Below are positions 11,841 through 22,765 of a DNA stretch of 64,000 nucleotides, piece after piece. Below the pieces are notes generated by a model. The model was given only the letters and a program-made list of their open reading frames with translations, was not told the DNA's origin and did not search any database. Every line of letters starts with the position of its first letter. Positions within the stretch are counted from its first letter, which is position 1. The position numbers and the translations under genes are program-made. The DNA is taken from assembly GCA_024734555.1 (NCBI GenBank), contig JANPWX010000073.1:863420-927419 (forward strand), in the 5' to 3' direction. The stretch is from Trochalopteron elliotii. Its lineage: Eukaryota; Chordata; Aves; Passeriformes; Leiothrichidae.

Positions 11841-12178
11841 TCCTGAGTAGATGCATAAGTGGTAGAGTGGCAAATTACGAACTTCAGCATATGTTTAAGT
11901 GGTTTTCTGAATTAGGGACCAAAATAGAGAACAAAGCAAATTTATCTTTCATGAAAGTGAACATACAAGAGAATTTTGTTTCCTCATCTGCAATTACAGG
12001 GCACTGCGTCTTTCAGATGGGGAGTGTGGGGGAGTTATGGTATAAATTTTGAAATAAGTTGCAGTATTTCTGTTTTCATCAAATACAAGGCAGTTTATCT
12101 GAGGTTTCTCATCCACGTCACTCTGTGCTTCCCCCTGCCCCGCCCCTTAAATATTGGAGGAAATAGCATGAAGAATTG

Positions 12179-12207
12179 AAAAACAAACAAATAAACAAAC
12201 AAACAAA
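12179..12207. repeat. (AAAC)n microsatellite
   Basis: Interrupted AAAC repeats with one AAAT unit. Confidence 0.9.
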
Positions 12208-14318
12208 ACCTCAGCCATTAGTTTCAGTTTTTATTTATATCTTCATCTTTTAGGATTTCTCAGATTTCAGAATATTTTCCATGTACTTTTATTGGCTTGT
12301 CATCTCTCTAAGAAAAAGTTAATTTGGAAATATTAAATAATGCTTGACAAAAGTAAGGCAAATAATGCATCACAGGAAGAAGAACTTTCTCTGTGTCTGC
12401 AAGGAATAAGTGTGAGTTACTTTAGCATCTTGAACAACTGCAGCAATGCAACAATGTCAATAATAAAGTTGCAAAAATGTCATTTGCTGAAGGTCTACAT
12501 TTTTGTGTGCAACTTTTGTGCACATTGTGAAAAGCAGCTTCTGAAGCTGTGTGAGATGCCCTTCAGCTCTGTAAGACAGGTGACACTTCATTGGCCTACC
12601 TGAAGGCACAGTTAAGTAGTTGTTTTTTTTGGGTCTGTGAACCACTGAGACCTCATCTTCTTCCCGTTCGTGCCTTGGGGCTGACCTGTGTGGGGTCTCT
12701 TATGTGTGGTAGAGGGTGGAGCATGTCAGTGAGTCCCTCACCTGTACCTGTCCATCTAATGTCAGGAACCTTATGAAAAGAAAAATTAACGTGTTTGAGG
12801 CCTTTGCTCCTCTGTCAGAGGAGGGGTGGGTGCAAGGGCCTTGTGTTCCAAGGGAACAAATGCTTCTGGACCACAGGAACTTATTGAGTTGAAGTAGCTA
12901 ACAGAAGATCACACACAGTTCAGGAGAGGGCTGTCTGGGAAACTAGGAAGAGAAAGAGCCATCTCTGGCTGGTGGATGATGTGTGGGATGCAACTGCAGA
13001 AATAGGCAGTCAGTTTTGGGTGAGGAAGAGCAATTGTCCCTGCTGACTTGCAAGAGCTAAAATTACCTCCTTGGAGCACAGAGTCAAAGGAGTAAAGTGT
13101 TGTTCCATGTGCCAGTGATCAGAAATGCACCCAAGCCATGCTGTGCACCAAACCCCCAGACCAGACATGTCACAAAGACAAGCCTGCCAAATGTGGTCAT
13201 CAATGTCCATTGGTGCTTGTATGCAAGGAACTTGCACCCATGAGAGGAAGGCTCCAAAGAGAAGAGGTTTCTGGACCTCTGTATACATTTATTGCCCTTT
13301 AGGTGATGGTCTAGATCCCAATCTTATACACATGGAAATCAGTGGGGGAGTTTCAGCTTTGTGTGGTTGGGAAGGTGAGGGAATGTTTGTCAGGCAGGAG
13401 AAATGAGAGCTGGATCTGGACTAGGAGTGTGAGCTGCAGGGAGGACTGCAGAGTGTCTGGACCATGCATTCCCCGATCTGTATTCCTATTTATTGATCCA
13501 TGCCCCTCACCCAGCTGTCCTCCTCCATGTACTGTACTGTGATTCCAGCCCCAGGGCTGGAGAGGATCCTGTAGGAAAAACTGGCAGTGGAATTCTGAAT
13601 ATTACACCGACAGTCTTCTCTCCTCTTTCTAAGGCCTTCAGAAGACTAGTCACATGAAATATATCCAGGCTTATTTCTCATCCCTGGCACCTCTTATGAC
13701 CTCAGTGATGAACATTAAAACATTCAAACATTCAAATTAAAAAATAAATCACCTTTCCAAACAAGGTAAACAGCAAAGGGTCCCAACAGTCTGCCACGTG
13801 TCCTAACACTCCACAGGGATGCCTTTAGCAGCAAAAGAAGTAGCACTGCATTAGGTGTACAAGGGCAGTGATGCTATACCCCACAAGGGCTGTGGCCCTC
13901 ATGTCTATGACAGGAATGGCATCAAGAGACTTCTTGAAGTGACTGCATCCTCATTATTTTGGGACCAGAGTCTGGTCAGCTCAGGAAGGTGGGAGATCAA
14001 AGGACACTTCTGAATTTATCTCACTTTCATAGAGCCTTGGGACCAAAATGGCAGAAGAGGTTGGTTTGAGAAGAAGTGTGGCTATGTCTCCATCCAGTGG
14101 CTAATGCCAATGATGACGAGTTGGCATCCCACAGAAATTCAGTTTTATTTGGGGCGATCTCCCAAAAGAAAGATGTGGCAGATGGGAGGCTGCCTTCTTA
14201 AAGCTGACTTTTACAGAGGTCTAAGATGTATCTTATCTTGTCTTGTGCCTTTCTGTGTTGTGCTGTCTTCAGTGTTATAAACATAGACTTATTAACAGTA
14301 TCAATAAAAATATAGTAA
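12208..14318. other. Unique noncoding DNA
   Basis: Overlapping two-strand frames at 13010-13406 show no domain. No repeat family recognised. Confidence 0.55.
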
Positions 14319-14360
14319 CAATAATAATAATAACAGCAGCAATAATAATCATTATTATTT
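14319..14360. repeat. (AAT)n microsatellite with inverted ATT end
   Basis: AAT units interrupted by cagcagc, then a switch to ATT units at 14350-14358, so the end can fold back on itself. Confidence 0.85.
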
Positions 14361-17300
14361 ACTATTTTACACTCCCATGGGAAAGACCCAGGTTCTGCCA
14401 AGTGGTTCTGCTGTGACTCCAGTGGGATGGTGCACAGTTGCAGACCTAAATGGCTGTGGCCATACATCACGCTCTCTGTGTCTCTCTCACAGTCAGCCAG
14501 GACAAGTCAAAACAGGCAAAAGGAAAGAAAACAGACAAATTTCCGCATCCATAGCAGCTGGAGTGAACGCCAAACAGATGGGCTCTTCCACCCCGATTAT
14601 CCTAACCTCCTAAATATAGAAATACAGGCTTTTTTTTTCCCCCTTCTTTTCTATTTTTTTATAAATTTAAATTACCCGAGGGGGTGGTGTTAGCTCACGC
14701 TAGGGCAGTGCTAACGAGTGCAAATAGAAGTCATCTGCTGACAGAGTCAGATCGCGGCTTCTGCTCATGACTATCCCCCCACCCTGCCCACACACATTTT
14801 TTCCTTTGGAAGTGAGGGGAATAACAGGGGCTGAAGCCATCCTCTCTGTGGGGTGGGGGAATATGGATGTGTGTGTGAAGAGGCTTTTATTTCAAATTCT
14901 GTCAGTACTTATGCAAATACACAGAGTAAATAAGCACCAAAGAATACGGTTAAGAACTACACGTCCTTGCCTCCTGCAGATGGTTTGGTGAGTAGATGGG
15001 GTAGCAGTACTTCAAGTCACTGGAGGAGTTCACAGCTATTTTGGTTATCGTTGCACAAACACACTGATAGATATGGGGTAGAAAGGTGCAGGGTCTGCTT
15101 TTTATCACATCTCAACTCGCGGTTTTTTGCGGCATGCAGAGAGATTGGAGGGATGTCTTCTGGCAGCGGGCTGGTTGTGCCTGAACAGCCTCATCTTTTT
15201 TGTTCTGCAGTAGTTGACATCACCAAAGCAGCAGCAGGGCAGTGCTTTGTGTGATTTTTTGGACTTCTTTTTGCTGTACTGAGGACTCAAATAGGAAAAT
15301 TCTGATTTTTTTTCCAGTGGGGAAACACACCACCCCACCAATGTTGTGTTTTCCATTCATCTTTCAGATTACTTTCACTCTTTCTTGCCCCAGGGCTGCA
15401 TTTTGTACCTGTTATCAGGCTTTTGTTCCCTGAGCAGTCTTGGAGAGCAGGTGGCAGGACGGGATGCTGCCTGCACAACATAGCAGAGGAATGTGAGGCT
15501 GTGTCTGATCCCTGCCCTGTTCTACACTTGCACGGTGGAGAGTGCACACACCTTGGTCTTGCTTTCCCCACTTCTAGGAGGGGAATGAATGACAAGGGCT
15601 TGTTTCTGGATGTTTCAGGATGCTGTCAGGGAAATAACATTATGTTCATGCTGTGTTACTGTTATCACTGTAACCATGAACCAAGATATATAATGAGGAT
15701 AAAGGTTAGGATCAAAACTGCCCTGACTTGGGGCCCAGCCAAGCAGAACTGCAATGTTTTTCCCTTGTCATTATGTACAAGGGCGTGTTGTGCTCTGAGA
15801 ATGTATCTGTGCTATCATCAGTGCAGATATACAAACAGACCACGTGTAAGACTTCACAGACTCTGTGAAGAGGTTCTTTATCTTATGGGCTGCTCTCCAT
15901 GTAAGGCTAGCACACAGTTTATTAAAGCTCCCAGGGCTCATTTTGCTTGTGTGCTCATGCTCTCCTGCAGAAACTCAAAAGATAGTTGCAACCTTAACCC
16001 CAGGTGCCAGAGTGCCATAGGTACTGTTTGGTTCTGTAGGATCTGCATCTCCCTTGGAGGTCTCCCACAGGCAGGAGAGGTCAACAGCTTTTGGAGGAGA
16101 TTGGCTGGAGAAGGCACGGAGTTTGCACCATTGAAGAAGGCCTCTAAGAATAAGTTCATCCAGCAGCTGGCAGGGTGACAGAACTGCAGGAGATCCTGCC
16201 TTGGGGCAGGAGGATGAAGCTGGTGATTTCCTGAAGTTGCAGTGCAGGGGATTGTTATCCCATGTCTTTTCAGGGTAGAGCGCTTCTCTTGTTACACTGA
16301 GGTCATGCAGAGTGACTTGTCCGGACTGTGAGGCACACAGATGCTATAGATACTGGGTAGTGAGGCAAAGGCAAATAAGTACATCTGGAAGCTTCTCCTG
16401 GAAACTGTTTTTAACATGGTGGGCGTCATTCCATCCATAATAAGCCCAGCTGGGGCTGTGCTCAATATTTACACTGTGTCCCCTAGAACCTGGGTCAGAA
16501 AGGGGCTTTGCAGCCTGGCTGCAGTGGCAGACCTGTGCTAGCTTCCACACATTTTCCTAGGACTCAGGATAAGCTCTCACAGATACTGCATAGAAAGGAT
16601 CACAGTGAGAGGCACCTAATTGGCTTTGCAGGAGAGGAGCTTTGGCACGGTTTCTTCACTCTGATTCACGAGTGGCTGTATCAAACCTGGCTGGCACAGC
16701 ACAGGGTCACTCGAGCATCTCCGTGCTGTGCACTTGAGTACTCCTGACCAGCAGCAGCTCAGGGGTGCAGGCACACACATGCTGGCTCTGCACACTGCCT
16801 GCTTGGCAGAGCTGCCTCGCTCAGGCTTCCAGCCACTGCACACTGGGTCTGTCCCTCACAGAGGCTGTGCCCTGTTCATGCTGCTGGAGCCAGGGCTCTT
16901 TGGGCTGTGCTAACCCTGACAGAGCCACTGCTGTATCTCTGCACCCAGGGCATGGCTAATCCACAGCCAGCTTGGATCCTCTCTAGGGGCGCAAACAGCA
17001 TTTTTAGGATTTAAAAAAATAATGGTACTGCAATCAGAGGCTTGTTGTGCTGCTTGTGTTTAAGGATGCCTGGTTATTTTTAGTTATACTTTTCACATTT
17101 TCTTGCCTCAGTTTCACTCTAGATAAATGTTGTTGAAAGTCCTCCTGGTTACAGTTGTTGCCCCCTGAGTAGCTGTGATTTTCATGATTGTTATCCTGTC
17201 TTTGCTTTGAGTCACTTTACTATCTTGCCAGGATTGAAAAAGATTGCCTGGAACTTTCCTATCTCTGGATTCTAGCTCAGACTGACTTTGTGTGGAAAAT

Positions 17301-18305
17301 TTTACCTTCCTTTCTCTTATTTTTGAGAATAAGTTTGAGAGTGAAATGAGTTCCTGCATATATGAAAAGGAAAATGTTTTCTTTGGAACACTGCCTTTCC
17401 ACCATGTTGTGCAGGCAGGCCTCGAAGTGCAGCAGAAGGGTGATCTGTGTGCTTTTTGTCACCTTTGAGACAATCTACATGAATTAGGCTAGATAAAGAG
17501 CCTGTGAAAAATCAAATGTGATCATCCATGTGCTCAGCAGAGGCAACACAGAATTCATTGAGGAAAAGACCACAGAGTTTTCACTCCTTGCAGCTTCTTT
17601 GTGTGAGTGGGACAATCCCAGAGCTCTCCTGCAGATGCCAGAAACTGTCAGTAGGAGCAGGGAATGGGCCTGTGTCTCTCTTATCTGCTTGGGAGACTTC
17701 CTTTGTCATACTTGGAGATGGTGGAGAAGAAAACCACCTTCCTCATGTTCAAGGAGAGAGGGATCTAGTCAGGGAGGTGACCAAGGCAGGGGTGCCTGCA
17801 GACTAAGGATCATGGTGAGAATGAGAATGCACTGAAGGGTGGGGGGAAGAAGGGAGGGAGCGGATCCATATGGCACTGAATGGAGAATGACTCCCTGGGA
17901 CTGAGTCACAATAATGGGCTGCCCCCCAAGCCTTTTCTGCTTCAGGCTGCACCAGCTCTCTCAGCTTCTCCTGGGGAGGCAACAGTCACCCAGAAGGATT
18001 GAAACTGGGAGTCTTCATGAGGGGTCTTTTGGCCTGATGAGGCTCAGAGGAGAGAGAGGCAGGATGAGTCTGGGCCTGGCTGTGTCACATCCCAGAGGAA
18101 CTGAAAAACTAGAAGAACTGAGCACCCTGAACACCTCCCCAGGGACTCAGCAATTCTATCTTCTGGCTGGGAATTGAAGGTAAACCACAAATATGACCTA
18201 CAGTCACACATTTATTATAAAGCCGGTAAACCAGAGGATTAAATATAGACTCAGTTTCTGTCTATCCTGGAGATTGAAAGAGTCAAGAAGAAACAAAAGT
18301 ATGTG
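14361..18305. other. Unique noncoding DNA
   Basis: Holds the longest open frame of the window (15423-16178 plus, 251 codons). It is Cys-rich and low in helix-forming residues, with no domain, signal peptide or splice context, so I treat it as chance. A compact AT-rich stretch at 14640-14780 could be regulatory, but only by appearance. Confidence 0.55.
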
Positions 18306-18330
18306 ATTTATTTATTTGTTTGTTTGTTTT
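18306..18330. repeat. (TTTA)n(TTTG)n microsatellite
   Basis: Three TTTA-like units followed by four TTTG-like units. Confidence 0.85.
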
Positions 18331-20635
18331 AGTACATAATCAGCTATATTTTAGCAGTGCCAGTGGATATGGCATCTGTTGCTTTTCTGGCAGCATCTGG
18401 GCTGAATACCTGAGCTGTGTTGATACTTGAGTGATTAAACAGCTTGTTTATAAACTACCTTGATGAAGGCTGGTACTTGCACCACAGAGGTTAAACAGGA
18501 GGTGAATTAACATAATAAGAAGGTAATAATGATTAATAATTGCTACATTAGTAACAAGAAGCAGCAATGAATTTTTAAATTTGGGATAGTTTAAATTTCT
18601 GTGAAGTAGATTGCCACTTTCATCCTTTCCCTCCAGACATATTACATTTCTGAAATGTCTCCTGTCCCTTCTGTGCTGAGACACTGATTACCTTGGCAGG
18701 GGTTAAACGATGCTTTTGGGGCAACAGTGCTCTTCCCTGCTTTTGTTTTTGTTCAAAAGAGTGGAAATTGAGCACAAAATGGTCTCTTGCCTGGAATGTG
18801 ATATGTATTTTGCAGTAGCTGTTTAAACCAGCCTTTTGCATGGAAATGACTCCCACTACCTGAACTTGGGCTCCCAACCTACAGTAACTTAGCAGGCTTT
18901 TGCTCAGAATCCATAATTCAGAAAACAAGATAGATGGTGTATTTCAGGGGTTGGGCAGAGAGCCACCTGTACAGCATGAGGGAGAGTGAAGTTCCCAGAG
19001 CACCTTCCTCCTGCCTCTCACAGTATGTGGGGCTGCAGCAGGTTGATTGGAGGTGAGAGGTGAAGCTGATCAAATAGCAGCTCTAATAGCAGTTGATGGC
19101 ATGGCATTATCCCTCCCTTCCCACTCCTACTTCTCCATTGTGGAGAAAAGGCACTAAGGCCTGTGAAACATATGCTGAGATCATCATGCTTTTTTAGCTC
19201 CAGTGAGCTGGATCCTGCTGCTCAGTGGGGTCTGTAAATACTCTTTACTGTGCAGGGAAACCGTGGGGTCTGGCTGTCCTTGTCTGCTTGCTCCTAAGTC
19301 TTTGTACAGGTGCTTAAGTGTTTGGGAAATGTCTATTTGCTGCATGGCATTCCTGGGAGCAAGGAGGAAAATTTTCTATTTAGCTTTCCTGGTTTCTTGC
19401 TGTCAGATTGTGACAAGACACAGCATCCTGTGGTCAAGGTTACTGACCACATCAAGAGCTGGTGCAGGCAGACTAACTCTCTCTCAAATGGAAAGGGATT
19501 TTTTTCCTTAAATCATTCACCAAGTGACTGTGAATTAAAAGTGAATTATTTTCAAATTGATCATGAATTGCGAGTAAATAATTTTTAAATGGTGTGATGT
19601 GAAGCAGCCACAGATAGTAAAAGGGCTAGAATGGACACCAGGCATTGCCTGGAGATAACTGAAATGCTTTCTCCTACGAGAATCAATGGCAGCAAGAGAC
19701 CCTCCTCTCCTTTCCTGTTCTCTGATCTCTAGGTGCTTTACTTGCACGTAAGTAGCTATTGAATATATGGCTGGTGTGGCTCTTAATTCCTTGGGACTGA
19801 ACTGTGAGAGTTCATTTCTCTGCAGAACACATTAGTCTCTCCCAGTGTGGAAGCTCAGCTTTTTAACTGAAGCAACCTCCCTCCCACTTCAGTGAGCCTT
19901 GAAAAGATGTACTTTGTTCTGTCTGTCCATGGCACTTTATACTTTATTTTAATAGCTTAGATAAAGACTTTCTTACCTACTGGTGGAGTTGGAGAATGGC
20001 AGACTTCTGGGAAAACGAGGCTTGCCTGTGTTTGGAAAGTTCCCTTTGTTCCAAAGTTCTATTTCCAAGTATGATCCTGTTGTCCATTAGATAGCTAAGA
20101 AACAGAGTGAATGAGAAACATAATGAATAATTACTGACTAAAGTCAAGGGAGAAGATGGGAAGGACATACATGTTTTCTTTGTTTCTTTAATCCTTTTGT
20201 TTTACACTTCCATTTTGAATATTTGCCCCATGGATGACATAGGCAGTCCCTGTGGAGCCCAATTATAAACCAGAGTTCAGTGTATCGTTGCACTTTTTTC
20301 TTGTGACCTATGATCTTGTCCTGTGATAATTGAACTTTGGAGTAAGTCCCAGTGAACTACTCTGAAACTACAGGACCAAAGACAAAAATCAATACCAAAC
20401 CCCAACTTTTTGGTTTTTGCTCATGACTAAGGTAGGAATATGCCAACTAAAGGTCATTTTTAGGTTCTTTTTCCAGTGCCCTGGCTAGACAAATCATGCC
20501 ATCAAGACTGAGGGAGGAGGTATTTCCCTTCCTGGTCAAGTGTGATCCAGGATGGAGACTGGGATGAGAAGAAAGAAGTTGACCTCAGTTGTTGGGCTCT
20601 GTAGGACAGCTACTGTTTCCCAGGCTCTTGCTGGA
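18331..20635. other. Unique noncoding DNA
   Basis: Only short frames without recognisable products. No repeat family seen before the CR1 that begins near 20636. Confidence 0.55.
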
Positions 20636-21007
20636 GTTGTTCACCCTGGAGAAGAAAAGGCTCTAGGGGGTCCTTAGAGCACCTTAGAGCACCTCAAGGG
20701 GGCTACAAGAGAACCAGGGAAGAATTTTTTTTACAAGGATGTGTGGTGATAAAGGATAATGGCTTCAAACTGAAAGAGTGTAGGTTGAGATTAGATATTA
20801 GGAAGCAATTCTTTGCTGTGAGGGTGGTGAGGCCCTGGCACAGGTTGCCCAGAGAAGCTGTGGATGCCCCACCCCTGGAAATACTTGATGCCAGGCTGGA
20901 TGGGGCTTTGAGCCCCTGGGCTAGTGGAAGGTGTCCCTGCCCTTGCTGGGGGACTGGAACTGGATGATCTTTAATATCCCTTCCAAACCAAACCATTCTG
21001 TGATTCT
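20636..21007 (+). mobile_element. CR1 LINE 3' fragment
   Basis: This is a 5'-truncated CR1 copy. Landmarks of the CR1 3' end appear in order: gttcaccctggagaagaaaa, atggcttcaaactgaaagag, attagatattaggaagcaat (residues RLDIRKQFF), ggcacaggttgcccagagaa, ggatggggctttgagcccctg, and tggatgatctttaatatccc. It ends attctgtgattct at 20995-21007, a normal short CR1 tail. It differs in body and tail from the copy at 3581-4074, so it belongs to another subfamily. Confidence 0.93.
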
Positions 21008-21610
21008 ACCTAGAATTAATTTTGACTGAGAGCACCACAAAGTAGCACAGGCACAGCTGTGAAAATAAAGCCACAGGTTGGCTCATAGAATTTCCTGTGA
21101 TTGAAGTCATAATGTCTCCTCTTAATTAATATAATTCTGGTTTAATTTACTGAGGGCTTGCCTTGATTTATTCCACTGCTGAATTGCTCACTCAGATGGC
21201 TTGTGTGAAGAGCTGCTGCATTTCCTTGCAGACTGGAAAGTTGTGGTATAATGTAATAATCAAACACAAGTTCCTGGTAATACCACCTCCCTCCCCTCAG
21301 CTTGTTCCACTCCTCCACCGGGGGAAAAATAATTGAAAAGGAAGGAATGAATCCACAGGTTCTAATGCTTAAAGAAGAGCAAGACATTTCTTGCAACTTG
21401 ATGACCATTTTGCATTGAATCATCAGCATGTCTCTGCATCAGGCCTGCTACAAGACCGTGGGAACAAGGCCTTATTCCTCGGAGATGCTATTCCTCCATG
21501 TGTCATGTGGCTCTTTGAGTTTGGGATGTGTTTTTGGGATCATGGGCATGCTAGACACCCAGCCTCACCACATTTGCTTCTCATGGGGCGAGTTACCAGG
21601 CACTCCCTTG
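21008..21610. other. Unique noncoding DNA between CR1 and solo LTR
   Basis: Overlapping frames on both strands (21142-21429 minus, 21391-21717 plus) with no domain. Nothing recognised. Confidence 0.55.
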
Positions 21611-21616
21611 CCTTGA
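21611..21616. repeat. Left target-site duplication CCTTGA
   Basis: Matches the six bases at 22361-22366 exactly and abuts the LTR. Six bases is the size typical of ERVK/beta-retrovirus-like integrases. Confidence 0.75.
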
Positions 21617-21652
21617 TCTCGGGTTTTTTGGGTTTTCTTTCTTACCCGAGAT
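21616..21652. repeat. Inverted repeat at LTR 3' end
   Basis: ATCTCGGGT at 21616-21624 and ACCCGAGAT at 21644-21652 are perfect 9-bp arms around a T-rich loop. The outermost base is shared with the target duplication. Confidence 0.8.
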
Positions 21653-21785
21653 TTCAGGTTGGTGGTTTGGCTGGTGGTGGTTTGGGCTGGTTCTTTTTCT
21701 GCTCTCTGTCCCTCTGAAGCCTTTTAGCTCGGCGCGAGAATGAAGAGGAGTCTCAAGGTCTTGTTGTTTCTTGGTTTCTCGTGTG

Positions 21786-21791
21786 TTTATT
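21786..21791 (-). terminator. LTR polyadenylation signal AATAAA
   Basis: Canonical hexamer on the minus strand in the expected R-region position of the solo LTR. Confidence 0.65.
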
Positions 21792-21885
21792 ATTTCTTAT
21801 CTTACAAATTTCTCTGTGCCCAGCCGAGATGTTCACAGCAGCTTGGACACAGGCGACTCCCCCCATAATGGGAGGTCACTGCCTT

Positions 21886-21892
21886 CTTATAC
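21886..21892 (-). promoter_or_regulatory. LTR TATA-like box
   Basis: GTATAAG on the minus strand, upstream of the polyadenylation signal in the same LTR. Spacing fits a short R region. Confidence 0.5.
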
Positions 21893-22360
21893 AGATAATT
21901 ACGTGTCTGTTATTTACAATTCTCTGCCAATACCTATTATCGATACTAAAAAGGTCATTTCTGCTTTGACCCAATCTTCTCTCAACTACTTTGTGCCCAC
22001 GTCACATCAGAAGATGGACGACGAGGAGGAAGGAGAAGAACTTAGAGCAACACCCTAAATTCTCCATCTTGTCCCCTATTTTCCTCTATGCTAAGAATCC
22101 TAAAACTACAAAATTTTTCACCCTGTGCAGTGCTAAGCTACTGTTTTCACACCTTTGTGACTTGTAATACTTCTCTCAATGTTAGAAACTTTTTTCATGG
22201 ACTAAAATCAAAGCCTGTGTCTTCCTGGGCTCTGTGCCAGGCAACCCCCCTGGACAGAGCCCCCTGTCCAGGATTCAAACTCTCTTTCTCGGGTCTCAGG
22301 CCTCTCTGCTGAGGTCTGTGACCATCCAGGGCAACCAAAGGAATGCCCTGGACTCCGACA

Positions 22361-22366
22361 CCTTGA
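22361..22366. repeat. Right target-site duplication CCTTGA
   Basis: Exact partner of 21611-21616, directly after the TG end of the LTR. Confidence 0.75.
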
Positions 22367-22394
22367 CAGGCAAAGGGTTTTGTTCTCCCTTGTT

Positions 22395-22765
22395 TTCCGC
22401 CTTCCAGCATCCACTTGTGCCGTGTATGTGTCGGAGAGCGTCTGCCCCCTCCTCCATCGCCGTGCCCCCGTATCCTTCCCCCGATCCTAAGTCTCCCAGC
22501 GATCCTCTTGTTTGTGAGGAGCCAGCAACCCTCCTCCTCCCGGCTGGGTGCAAGGCCCTGATTTCCATTTGAATAGCAGGCTTTCTGCTGAGACTTCCCC
22601 AGCGCCCCGGCGAGTGAACAAGGAGCCCACTGTTCGCGGACGGGATGTTCAGCCAGCCCTGACGTCCCCGCTGTCCTCAATGCGGCTTTTCAGCCCCTCC
22701 ACTGAAGCTCGGGGCGCCGGGCTGGTGGGGGACAGGCTCCCGGCCCCGGGCAACATGCCACTCAT
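22395..22765. promoter_or_regulatory. CpG-rich block, possible CpG island
   Basis: I count about 24 CpG dinucleotides in roughly 370 bases of about 60 percent GC, an observed/expected near 0.7 by eye, which passes the usual island thresholds. It starts about 35 bases from the TG end of the solo LTR. A donor-like GAG|GTAAAT at about 22854 on the plus strand could close a first exon. No convincing coding start is visible, so promoter activity is inference only. Confidence 0.4.

Larger units (their letters stand above)
8308..12178. other. Unique noncoding DNA, AT-rich to the right
   Basis: No transposon or exon recognised. The part from 10260 to 12180 is AT-rich with runs such as tatatataatatataataatg near 11127-11148. 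It contains the palindrome at 10427 and the hairpin at 11819. Confidence 0.55.
21617..22360 (-). mobile_element. Solo LTR, ERVK-like architecture
   Basis: A 744-bp element with identical CCTTGA hexamers on either side. On the minus strand it starts TGTCGGAGTCCAGGGCATTC at 22360 and ends CCCGAGA at 21617; the ends are imperfect inverted repeats, with the expected terminal CA changed to GA. A TATA-like GTATAAG at 21892-21886 lies about 95 bases upstream of an AATAAA at 21791-21786, giving a U3-R-U5 layout in the right order. No gag, pol or env sequence is present, so this is a solo LTR left by recombination between two LTRs. The class assignment rests on the 6-bp duplication and a remembered resemblance to passerine ERVK LTRs. 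Confidence 0.8.

Noticed and set aside
15423..16178. Longest open frame (251 codons, plus)
   Set aside because: Cys-rich, no domain, no splice or start context; expected by chance across 64 kb and six frames.
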